From the NCBI GenBank assembly GCA_029962745.1, contig CM057154.1:3450090-3514089 (forward strand): a stretch of DNA of 64,000 nt. The letters are read 5' to 3'. This document shows positions 10,790-22,800 of the stretch, in pieces; within the stretch, counting starts at the first letter, position 1; every line of letters begins with the position of its first letter. Made by a program: the position numbers and the translations under genes. Under the pieces are notes generated by a model. It saw only the letters and a program-made list of their open reading frames with translations, made no database searches and was not told the DNA's origin. The DNA comes from Echinometra lucunter. Taxonomy: Eukaryota > Echinodermata > Echinoidea > Camarodonta > Echinometridae.

Positions 10790-11770
10790 CTGTCAAAACA
10801 AAACATAACAATTTGGTTTATTCATTAACGAAACAACTACAGTGTGGTTAAGGCGGTACCGAATCAAAACAGGCTACAAGTCTAATTTAGAACTTGCCAT
10901 TGATGATATATGGATCACTTATTCATGTATGGTGTTATTGCTGAAGCATACGAAATGACATTATACTACCTTTTCTCATGTATCCGTTTATCGTAGAATA
11001 TTGGTGCAATGTAAATTTTTTTTAATAGGCCGGCAAAAGGCCATACATGAACACTAAAAGAAAATCAATAACAACGATGACATTAAAGATATGGAAAACA
11101 TTTACAAAATAAATGGGCTAAAAACTTATGTAATCGTTCGAACATGATTTCGGTCATCCCTTTTTAAGATGCCTGTATTTTCCAGTGGTAAAATGAAAGA
11201 GGGGGAGAAAGGAAGAAAGAGAGAGGGAGAGTCAACTTGAAAAGATAGGACCCTTCCCACTGACATTCGATAGATCTATTCTGCTGTGTATCTGGTGAAT
11301 GGAGCATGAGACCAGTGCGCACCCCCCCCCCCTATGATGCCTATGACTCTCACGCTGCGCCAGTGCATGCAAGCTATAAATGTTTCCAAATGATTTGACG
11401 AGTTTATAACTGGAAATTCGTCATGTTCGATGAGTTCATTCTTCTTAAAACAGCTTCCACGCTCCGCGAGCTCGTCCTAGATCGATTTCCTGTTTATTAA
11501 GATGATCATAATCGTTTGAGATCAGGTCATACACCCTACCAATTAATTTTGAATCTCATGTCATTTAAAACTTCAATTTTGTGACCGATGTTTTTACCTT
11601 TTCTTAATCCCGCTAGTACAATGCGTTTTATAAGCTGGTTTTAGTTTTGATTTGGGGTATTTTTAAATTATAAAGTTATATCATCATGATTAATGATCTA
11701 AATTGCTTTTGAAAACCCCATTTGTGAATAAATAGTCTGTAATACTGCAGCAATAGCATTACTTCAGTTT

Positions 11771-12060
11771 ATCCCTGCTGGAAAGAACACAGTGTCCCAC
11801 ACTGTGACCACAATGTCAAATCATCTTCACACTGTTAAATTTGAGCGTTTTAACACTGTGAATCTCATATTCACAGAGTCCACTATGTGAACACACTGTG
11901 AACACTCACATTCTGGAGGTGTCCACAGTGTGAAATTATCTTCACACTGTTAAATTTGAGCGTTTTAACCTTTAACAGTGTGAATCACATCTTCACATAG
12001 TCCACTATGTGAACACACTGTGAACACACTGTGTGGCACTGTGATCTTTCCAGCAGGGAT
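11771..12060. mobile_element. MITE-like element with 16-bp inverted termini and CACTGTG-rich interior
   Basis: ATCCCTGCTGGAAAGA at 11771-11786 is the exact reverse complement of TCTTTCCAGCAGGGAT at 12045-12060. The interior holds two related units of about 120 bases, each with CTTCACACTGTTAAATTTGA, GCGTTTTAAC and CACTATGTGAACACACTGTG. Many CACAGTG/CACTGTG inverted pairs would fold strongly. There is no coding capacity, so it would depend on a transposase elsewhere. The assembly duplicate is at 24825-25114. Confidence 0.85.
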
Positions 12061-12645
12061 GTACAGACTAGGCTGAATACAAATTGTATTTGATAGCATT
12101 TTAAGTACAGGTAGATCCGGATGGCTTCAACACGATTAACATCGTAAGCATTTGTCCTTCAATGTTTTATATCCGTTATAACTATTATGAAAATTTGACA
12201 CACTTTCATGTCTATCCATTTCTTGATTAAGTTTAATCGACCTTCAAAAATGATCAAAGGTTTTATAAAATTTTGCACGTCATTTAGATTTATTTGGATG
12301 AGACGTTATTTTTTGGCCATTAAAGCCTCTGATTCCACATTCTTTTAATATGCAAAATGTGATAGTGCATTTAATGGTTAACGACCCAGTTGAAAAACTG
12401 AATACTGTAATCGAAATGTTATATCAACAAGAGAAACTTTAATTTAAAAAGGTGGCACATTAAACGGTCTATAAATGCTGGTTCGAAAAACAAAAACAAG
12501 AGTCTGGAACAAAAATAAAAAACAGTAATGCTCCAGTGGAAATAATAATGCTTCTTTAGAAGCATGACAATTGCAATGAAACGAACAAATTACATGCCTC
12601 ACTGATCTGATTTGGTATGATCAATGCTCATTTGCGATTGTACGA

Positions 12646-12728
12646 GTCAGGATGGCCGAGCGGTCTAAGGCGCTACGTTCAGGTCGTAGTCTACTCTGTA
12701 GGCGTGGGTTCGAATCCCACTCCTGACA
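12646..12728 (+). tRNA. tRNA-Leu (anticodon CAG)
   Basis: The 83-base sequence is identical to 7244-7326. TTTT lies a few bases downstream. It is antisense to the septin gene within intron 4. Flanking sequence differs from the other two tRNA copies, so only the tRNA itself is shared. The assembly duplicate is at 25699-25781. Confidence 0.96.
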
Positions 12729-13151
12729 TACTATTTTGCAGAAAAATGAAGGGATTTTAAGGAAATGCCACATTTGTCAAGACAATTGTGCAGTTGGAAT
12801 ATGCTTTGTCATCGAATATATTCAAGAAAATGAATTTTATTTATTTTCTTGTGAATTCTAGTGATTCAAGATACAACCAGTGCAGAAAACTGTGCTTTTA
12901 GCATTATTCTCATTTCAGCACATCCTACAAGCATTAATTTTTCAATCAATGGGCGTTGTCTAACAGAAATAAATAGGGAATCAGAGGGTAAACAATAATG
13001 TGACTTTTTGAAAAATAAAATCAACCTTTAAAGACAAAAAGGAAAGGAAACATGACAATGCGCGGACAGTGTCGTAACGGCCAAAAACTTTTTTGGGGGG
13101 AGCAGAAAAAATATAAGTTACAAAAAGTTAGGAAAAAACCAGGAAAATCAT

Positions 13152-13651
13152 NNNNNNNNNNNNNNNNNNNNNNNNNNNNNNNNNNNNNNNNNNNNNNNNN
13201 NNNNNNNNNNNNNNNNNNNNNNNNNNNNNNNNNNNNNNNNNNNNNNNNNNNNNNNNNNNNNNNNNNNNNNNNNNNNNNNNNNNNNNNNNNNNNNNNNNNN
13301 NNNNNNNNNNNNNNNNNNNNNNNNNNNNNNNNNNNNNNNNNNNNNNNNNNNNNNNNNNNNNNNNNNNNNNNNNNNNNNNNNNNNNNNNNNNNNNNNNNNN
13401 NNNNNNNNNNNNNNNNNNNNNNNNNNNNNNNNNNNNNNNNNNNNNNNNNNNNNNNNNNNNNNNNNNNNNNNNNNNNNNNNNNNNNNNNNNNNNNNNNNNN
13501 NNNNNNNNNNNNNNNNNNNNNNNNNNNNNNNNNNNNNNNNNNNNNNNNNNNNNNNNNNNNNNNNNNNNNNNNNNNNNNNNNNNNNNNNNNNNNNNNNNNN
13601 NNNNNNNNNNNNNNNNNNNNNNNNNNNNNNNNNNNNNNNNNNNNNNNNNNN
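13152..13651. other. Assembly gap, 500 N
   Basis: Exactly 500 unknown bases between the two copies of the duplicated block, so probably a placeholder length. Open frames drawn across it are meaningless. Confidence 0.99.
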
Positions 13652-15333
13652 GCCACTGACTGACCATGTCAAGTATATAACGTCGAAAGCTTCAAGAAAG
13701 CTGTACCTTCTACGAATGCTGAAACGATTCGCAATGCCTCAACAGGATCTTGTCACAGTATTCATTTCCTACATAAGGCCAATACTGGAATATTGTTGTG
13801 TGGTGTGGCATTCTTCGTTAACTCTCGGTCAAGAATCGCAAATCGAACAGATTCAAAAACGTGCCTTGCGATCAATTCTTGGACCAGAATACGAATCGTA
13901 TCAACATGCCCTTACCGTTTGTAACTTGGTCTCTCTAAAGGACAGAAGAGGAGAGCTCTGTTTCAAGTTCGCCAAGTTGCTATCTCGCGACCATCGTGAC
14001 TGGCTTCCGGAAAGACAGTCCTCGCGTAGAAACTTGAGATATAGCGATAGATTCCGTGAAATCAAGTGCAGAACGGAACGATACAGAAAGAGTGCCTTGC
14101 CCTTTCTAGTGAGACTATTGAACAATAATTCATAGTAATTAGTCACTGGATGAGTCGTATTAATGTGCAATATAAATGGATATGACATATGTTTCAATGA
14201 ATTTGATAATTTAATAAGTTGTAGAAATTATGTTTGTATTTTTTGTTAAATATATATTATAAATCACTTTTCTGTATACCCATTTCCAATCCAATATCCT
14301 ATTCTAGGTAATAATACCATTTCTCAATTCAATTTGCATTCAAATGCTCTTGGAAATAAATTTACAGCCGTCTTTTATTTTTTCATTCTCTCTTTTCAAC
14401 TACACTACCAGTCACACTTCTTTGTATGGGCCTGTTTGCCTGTTTCAGCCGGAGAGCAATAGTGTCAGCTGTTGTTCTCTGGTTGGGGAGGTAGGCAGGT
14501 GTAATTGGGAAGGTGTGACTGGTACTGAATGTAAAGTGTAAAGTGTATGTGCAATATAAATTCAATGTAATATTCGATGAATTTAATCATTTAGTAATTT
14601 GTAGATATCATTTTTGTAAATAATTATGGATAATAAATCAATTTTCTGTATATATCCTGTTTTAATCCTTTCAATTCTAATTGGTATCCAGTCTCATTTC
14701 AATTTGCATGTAAATACTCTTATTTTGATAAGGAAATCAAATGTACAACCGATTTCTAAATTTATATCCATCCGCTTTAATTTTGAGGCAATTACGAGTT
14801 TATAATGAATCTTCACCATGTATCCCAATCAAGCCTAAATTTTTCTTAATATAAACTTCTTTCATATATTTGGATGTACATTTCAGTTTTTAAAGTTTTT
14901 AAATTGTTGATGCATTATTTTCATATTTGTTTGAATTCATCTAATTATGTTAAATTACTAGAATTTTTCGAGGATACAAGGCTACTCAATTATGCACTCC
15001 GTGAAACCTTTTTTTTTTTTGTTGCAATTTTCCATAACTTTCTACACGATACTCAAATTGTTGCAATTTATTTCTTAAAACACTATTCTTTATATACAAA
15101 CAATTTCAACTTCAAGTAAAGTTTATACGCATTGGCTTATCATGTCTCTAAATTTTACGAGAATATTAATTGCTTATTGGACATTTCTTTCAAAATATTT
15201 GTTTACTTTCAATGTTTCACTGTTAATGTTTATATATTATTTTTTACTTTGTAAATCTTTCTCAATTCAGCCACTGGCTGAGATGAAATGATAATAAAAC
15301 CTTCAATTCAAAAACCTTCAATTCAATTCAAAT
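13652..15333 (+). mobile_element. LINE 3' end (assembly duplicate of 613-2303)
   Basis: The same reverse transcriptase C-terminus (stop at 14135) and the same 3' UTR with terminal CTTCAATTCAA repeats. It is cut at the contig start. Confidence 0.85.
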
Positions 15334-15684
15334 ACCATTTTGTAAGTATATAAGGAGTATTTATGACAATTTTCACAGTTTTATAGCTAAAATATGACAT
15401 TTTTATCATTTCTATAAACACAATGTGTGGAAAATTGTGAGTATATGACATCATCAACTCACTCACTGAATATTCATTAACGACTGTTCAAGAACTGTTT
15501 TACGTTTAAAAAAAATGACAAACATTAAAAAATCCTTAACTTCCTTATTTTGCATCCCATTTTCATCAAATTTTCACTGTTTGTTTGGAATTTTTATTTT
15601 TTTTATTGAAAAGAACTACATCTCGCTGTGGACTTGGCCTTTAACGACCTCTAAAATTTGATTGCATGACTAAATATCTGTCAA

Positions 15685-15811
15685 TCATCGCCCGACACTG
15701 TACCTTCTTTCCCTATGGAGGTGAGTCCCTCCTCCTCCTCTTATCCTGCCAAGGCGGTAGTTCTCATAATGTACGTCACGTGTTACATCCTTCAAGTCTT
15801 GCATGTGTGTC
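15685..15811 (-). CDS. SEPTIN2/5-like: Septin exon 11 (last seen), end of G domain
   Basis: The acceptor TTACAG is followed by G, completing the Arg codon of exon 10. It encodes [19 protein letters not shown], a hallmark septin segment, then [17 protein letters not shown] and a TGA at 15685-15687. A donor-like AAG|GTACAG at 15704/15703 could instead splice on to a coiled-coil exon. Two AATAAA hexamers at 15602-15607 and 15593-15598, about 80-90 bases past the stop, would suit an early 3' end. I cannot decide between the two. Confidence 0.85.
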
Positions 15812-17257
15812 CTGTAATCAAAGACAAATGCGGATCATCATTACCTCGTATACAGATGTGCCTTTATTTATTTACTTATCTATTCATTTATTAATTTATT
15901 TATTTATCTATTTATTTATTTATTTTGTTTATCTATTTAATTTTTTATTCATTCATTTACTTATACATTCATTTATTTGCTTATTTGATTATTGATCGAC
16001 TGATTGATTGATTGATTAATTGATTTTTTCATCTATTTATCTATCAATTTATTGATTTTTAAAATTTATTTGTTAGTTATTTACTTATTCATGATCATGT
16101 ATTGATCTATTCATTCATTCATTCATTCTCTTCGGGTGTACAAGCTGCTATCCTGGAGGGCCTCAGAGAAAAAAAAAACATATACATGTACATTATTCGA
16201 AAGTTATATTTGACAGTATTGTTAGGAGGTGTCATACCATATTTAACAAAAGTTTGCAACAAGCCGGCAAACACAGACGAACAAACAAAGAATAAACAAA
16301 GCCCTTGCAATTGGCCCCCCCCCCCCTCCAAAAAAAAAAGTTAGAAATTTTACTCATTTTGAAAATTTGCCAACAATTTTTAAGTTGCACATTTCCCTCG
16401 ATCACTGCCAGACATGCAGAAGTGGTGTTATACCCCCTTCTTCCTCGTCTACTAGTGGACGTCCGTGCCCGCCATGATCCAGCCAGCCACCCCTCGAAAG
16501 GTTTTCTTGAAGGTCCGTAGCCCTGTCTTGTAAATGTTGCGATTGATTCAATCGATCGCAACTTCGAAATGGATCTCAACTGTGTACTTAAGAGAGATGA
16601 GATTAAATCAATCTCAAAGTTGCAATCGACTTGAATCAATCGCAACTCTTCATGAGACGTGGCCCGTGACCATATAATGTCCATATTATTCTGGAGTGCT
16701 TGCATTATCCTCATATGCTGCTGATTGTGATGAAGATTCCGATTATGATGGTGGTGATGGTGGTGGTGGTGTGGTGGTGATGATGGTGTGGTATGATGGT
16801 GGTGGTAGTGATAATGATGGGGGTGGTGGTGGTGATGATGATTTGAGGGAGCGAGGTGGCTCAGTCAGTAAGGGCGTTGCCTGTCGAACCAAAGATCGTG
16901 GGTTCGAGTCCAACCCAGGCGGATGACTAAAGCCTACGTTGTGTGTTATCGTGCTCCTCCCCTGTTTCAGAGATGCAGGGCTATGCTACAGTGGAAAACA
17001 CTCCGTCCCTCGGATAGGCCGTTAAAAGGAGGTCCCGTGTAAAGGAAAGTCACCACCTTTGCACGTTAAATATCCCACTGCACTAGTCGTATAAGAGTAG
17101 GGGGAAACCCCGGTGTATGTGGTCCCCCTGCACACCCACAATTCAGTGATGTCGAGAGGAGAGACCCGAGGGTTACAGCGATTCAGTTCGCTTTTCGCCT
17201 CCAAAGCATAGGTGACGCCAAACCAAATGATGATGATGATGATGATGATAATAATAA

Positions 17258-17307
<50 letters not shown>

Positions 17308-17382
17308 ATAATAATAATAATAATAATAACAATAATAATAATAATGATGATGATGAGAGGAGGAGGAGGAGGAGGAGGGAGG

Positions 17383-17425
<43 letters not shown>

Positions 17426-18286
17426 CGATGATGGTGGTGGTGGTGGTGGTGGTTGTGAGCATAGGAAGATGATCACTGGGAGGCAACATTGACTGCATCT
17501 TGGAATTGTTCAGGTTTGCAGTCAGACATCGAATATCCTAACATTTCTTTTCTATATAACATGGATCCTACAACTATCAATTTCATTAGATTTGGGTGAC
17601 TTACCTGATGAGCATATTCCTGAGTTTGACGAAGTCACAGTGCTTTGGATTCTCAACTGTTTTGGAAGGAACAAAAGGTGTTTTTATAGGTTTTGCCTAT
17701 AATTGCTTATATTTACTTGCATTGCTTATAAATTTCCATCTAGCCGACTATCTAGTCTATCGTTGATACTGTCGGCTTATGAATATAATCTCCATCCTAC
17801 TCGTCTTCCATTCACCTCTGTTTATCTATCTATCTATCTATCTTCGATTCATTGATATTTTGAAAGTACATGACATTGGAAATCAAATCATTTGGAATAA
17901 CAGTAATATCAAGGAGCGAGTCGGCTCAGTCGGTAAAGCGTCTGCCTTTCGAACCAAAAGACCGTGGGTTCGAGTCCAACCAAGGCGGATGACTGAAGCC
18001 TACGTTGTGTGTTATCGTGCCCCTCCCTGTTTCATAGACGCAGGCTATGCTACAGTGGAAAACACTCCGTCCCTCGGATAGGACGTTAAATGGAGGTCCC
18101 GTGTAAAGGAGAGTCACCACCTTTGCACGTTAAAGATCCCACTGCACTATTCGTATAAGAGTAGGGGGAAACCCCGGTGTATGTGGTCCACCTGCACATC
18201 CCCAATCAGTGATATCGGGAGGAGAGACCTGAGGGTTACAGTGATTCAGTTCGCTTTTCCCCTCCCAGGCACAGGTGACGCCGAAC

Positions 18287-18323
<37 letters not shown>

Positions 18324-19628
18324 CAAATATAGTAACAAAATGTTGTTCTTTAAAAGACGGATTGATTTTGGTATAATGAATGTTAAACAAATAATAACAG
18401 ACGGTTGCTGGAAAGAAATCAGTGATATTTTAAATATTACTGAAGCAAAGAATTTGTTAAGTCATTTTGAGTTCTCAAAACTGAAAAAGGCGTTTCCGAT
18501 AATCTGGTTAAATAAAACAAAATATATTCAGCATACTGAGTATTATCCAGAAGATTTGTTCGAAATTTCTTCTGGTGATTTAATCAATATTAGATCTATG
18601 AAAGCCAAACAATATAATAATCTATTTGTTGAACTGAAACAAACAGAGCCATAGGTTTTCTACTTTTGGATGGATTATTTAAATTAACGAGATGGATTTT
18701 GATTGGAATAAAAGCATGCTTTTATATTTAAGTAATAAAAGATAATCAGAATAAAAGCAATGTAATTTTAAGCTTTTTCATAGAATATTAACCATCAAAG
18801 ACAATCTATTCAAGTGGAATAGTAGTAGGTAATAATCAATGTAATGTTTGTAAAATGTCAAGAGACGGACAATGCAGATGTTATTTGAATGTAAAAGAGT
18901 CAAGGTATTTGGGAAAATTATTGAACGAATGATTTGTTATATGTTTCAGACAGAAGTTAAAAATTGATAATTGTGTATGAGAATTGGGATTCAAATATTG
19001 CAGATGAAAAGAAGAATATTATGATTAATCTTATTAGTAATTTTGCACAGTATGTTGTTTATAAAGATTATATTAAAAAGCTGTGGAAAGAAACAAGAGT
19101 TTCAGCTGTTGCCAAAGCGTTATGGATAAATTTTAAGTTTGAATTACGGTCAATATTTGAGTTGTAAATTTACATTTGCAAATATTTATATTCAAAATCA
19201 GTTGAAAAGTATTTAGTAATTTTTTTTACTTACTTGAATCATCAGTGATTTGAGATATTTGATGTTATAATATGTAGAATTTTGTTATGGATAAGGTATA
19301 TTAATAAAGGCCTCTTATGAGGTGAAAGAAAAAAAAAATCTATCTATCTATCTATCTACTATCTATCTATCTAATCTATCTAATCTATCTAATCTATCTA
19401 TGTATCTATATTCTATCTATCTATTCTAAATATATCTTTCTATCTATCTGTCTATCTACCGATCTATTCGTATCTAGCTAATGATCTATCTGATCCTATC
19501 TATCGATCTATCTATCTGTATCTATCAGTTCTTACATCAGTACACACCTTCAGTGATACCCCATGAATATAATCTAAGTTCCACTCGTCTTCCATTCACC
19601 TCATTATCTGTGATATCCATGTATCTAT

Positions 19629-19663
<35 letters not shown>

Positions 19664-19688
19664 GTCTGTCTATCCGTCTGTCTATCCG

Positions 19689-19743
<55 letters not shown>

Positions 19744-19849
19744 TTTCCTCCCCCTTATCAGTCCATACCTCATGGATATAACCTCGCTCTTACTCTCATT
19801 CCATCCCCCTCTACTATCTTTCCATCCATCCATCTCTCTCTCTATCTAC

Positions 19850-19880
<31 letters not shown>

Positions 19881-22800
19881 CCTTTCTTTCTTTATATATC
19901 TTCTTATCTATCTATCAGTCCCTTCTTCTCCTACCATTACATACCTTCAGTGATACCCCATGGATATAACCTCCCTCTTACTCTCCTTCCGTTCACCTCT
20001 ACGACTGTATTGCTGCCAATGACTGCAAATGGAATGCTGGCCTGTCACAATTAATCAGAGAACATAATTAAGAGGTTTCTCAAATTCATCATGACTGGAC
20101 TTTATTTCCAGTTGGAAGAAGAGTGTGTTATCGTAGGATGTTCATGTTATTATGGTAACTTTGTGTTGAAGAGCTCAGTCATAGGACAACTTACTTCATT
20201 GTGAAAATTTGCCAAAGAAATTGTGCAATGCAATACTTCAATATTCTACTGAATTGGGGTCTATAGCGCGCCCTCAGTTACCATGTGAAAGTCAGGATGG
20301 CCGAGCGGTCTAAGGCGCTACGTTCAGGTCGTAGTCTACTCTGTAGGCGTGGGTTCGAATCCCACTCCTGACATAAGTCCTTACTTTTCTTTCTTTCTTT
20401 TTTCACCTTTGATTATGAAGCAATATTAACATAATTTTCTACCTTTTTGCATAATTGTATCGTAACTGTGGCAGATATTTGAAAATGCTCAATATTAGTC
20501 AACACAGACAGAAACATTCTTTCTTCCTTATAAATATTATGAGATGTTCCCATGAGGGATTGAAAATATCTAATGAACAAGTTTGAAGAGTTGCATCATT
20601 ATCTGCCTTTATCCCATGTTCCCTCTATAGTCTGCCTACGGTTTGACTCCACCCAGAGTCAAAAAGGCGTTAGGTTGCATAAACACAGGGCTATCTTCTG
20701 GCATTAAGCAGATAGAATTACCTTAAGTTCTTGGTCTTGCTTCTTGAAGTCTTCATCCTCATCAGATTCGCACTCAGGGAATGCATAGATACCAATCTCA
20801 TGCTCGGATATCTCACGTAATACCTGATAGAGAGAGAGAGAGAGAGAGAAAAGGAGAGAGACAGAGAGGGGAAAGGGAAGGAGAGAAAGAAAGAAAGAGA
20901 GAGAGGGGGGGGGGGGGGGGAGAGTGGGTCAGTCAAACTGAAATGTTGAAAAATGCTCCAAACAAATCAGAATCAGAGGTATAGGTATCTGTAAAATGAC
21001 ATATTCTAATGAGTTGAAGAAATGCCGATTTTGACGTTATGGTGTACTTAATAATACATTTTGGCGTTTTTCAGATGATTACATTCTTTATAAGGCGAAA
21101 AATGATTTTAAAAAAAATATATAATGTAATATAATTCAGTGTTGATGGAAGAAATGCATAATTTTGTTACTGAATTTTATATACCTAGCGACAAAATAAA
21201 GCCACGCATCGAATTAATAGCCTACTTTATCTATCTCCACTAACCCTACTTCCTAATTATCATCTCCTCTTCTTCTTCCTCCTCCTCCTCCTCCTCGACA
21301 TCAATACTATCTTCTTCATCATCATCTATCTTACCCTGTCTTTCATCCGTTTGACTTCAGCCTTCGTTAGACAGTCTGCTTTTGCGATGACCGGAACGAT
21401 GTTGACTTTGTCGTGAAGTCGTTTCATGAATTCGATATCGATCGGTCTTAATCTGAAAAGATTCAAATTACGTTTTATTCACCTGTGACAATACAATGTT
21501 TACCATACTGAAACCAGGTTAATTAATGAACATAATTCATTGACAAAAAATATATCAATTTCACTCATTGAACTTTCTATAACAAGTCCATTCTGAATTA
21601 TGAGGGAAAATGCTAAATGGGAATACTTGGATGGTAAATTTTTTTTGTAAGAATCCAAAAGACAAAAGAAATATATGTCAGGAGTGGGATTCGAACCCAC
21701 GCCTACAGAGTAGACTACGACCTGAACGTAGCGCCTTAGACCGCTCGGCCATCCTGACTTCTCGTGCTTACAGAGGGCACCAGCGACGCCATTCTATAGA
21801 ATGTCAAGGCACTGGATTGCACAATTTCCTTGCTAAATGGCATGAAAACATAGCACATATTTATGTTCTTGCCCATTTCAATTCATGCCCCATCTCTGTT
21901 TATTAGTCAAGGAGTTATCCACTCCTTGGTTTAGTTGAAGAGATTTAACAAAAACCATTCATCTCAAATTTGCGCGACATAACATGGAAGGGAATGGAAT
22001 TGCTCTTAATTACTCAAATGGGTGGAAGGGAATGTCTTTTCCACTTTTGATTGAGAGCACATGGAAAATTTTGATATGGGAGCAAGATGACCCACAGGTG
22101 AGTTTATTTACGTTTTAATGATGGCTATTATATCGTTGCATGACCCTGCCTTCTCTTTCCCATACACTTCTTTCTTCTTCTTTTTTTTCTTGTTTTTCTT
22201 CTCCTCGTTCTTCTTTTTTTTTTTGATCACTCGAAAAATAAAAGGGGCGGGGCCCCTCCCCCCTGTAGCGCCGCCCCTGGGAGCACATGCCCCCGTGCTT
22301 CATGTCCCCGCACCCATCGCCGGTGCAAATGTAGTAACTCTTTATACGAGATAATTGACCCTTACCCATGGCCGTAGGGTGAGATAAAGTAGAGACAGCA
22401 GTGAACACGATCATCGATGAGATTCTTTCTGTTTAATCCACTCTCATCTCTGTAATACTGCTCAAACTTGCTCTCAATGTGCGAGATAATTGGACCCCAG
22501 CTACAGAGGAAAGAAAGAAAGATATCATTTCAAAATATTTAGTTGATAATATAATTCAAAATAAACAGATATAGCTTCTTTTTTTTTCCTTCTAGATAAC
22601 CCTTTCTCATCATGTCAGTATTGCTCGAACTTGTTCTCAACTATGAGTGATCAATGTACCCAAACAATATCAAGAAAGAAATTTCAAACAGATAAATATC
22701 GAAAATTATACAGACATATAGGCCTGGTTTTTTTTTCTGTTTAAACCGCTCTCATCTTGGTAATCTAAAATGTTCTTATGAGAGACTATGGTCACAACTT

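Larger units (their letters stand above)
613..13151. repeat. First copy of a 12.5 kb duplicated block (likely unmerged contig overlap)
   Basis: This block matches 13652-26205 base for base apart from scattered, mostly 1-3 nt indels and a few substitutions. It ends at the last base before the N gap, and its partner begins at the first base after the gap. Such coincidence with contig ends is expected of an assembly overlap that was not merged, not of a biological tandem duplication. All features inside probably represent one locus. This copy has the poorer sequence: septin exons 6, 8 and 11 are broken here and intact in the partner. Confidence 0.93.

Noticed and set aside
13021..13672. Open frames of 174-211 residues across the first gap
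   Set aside because: They consist of N translated as X.
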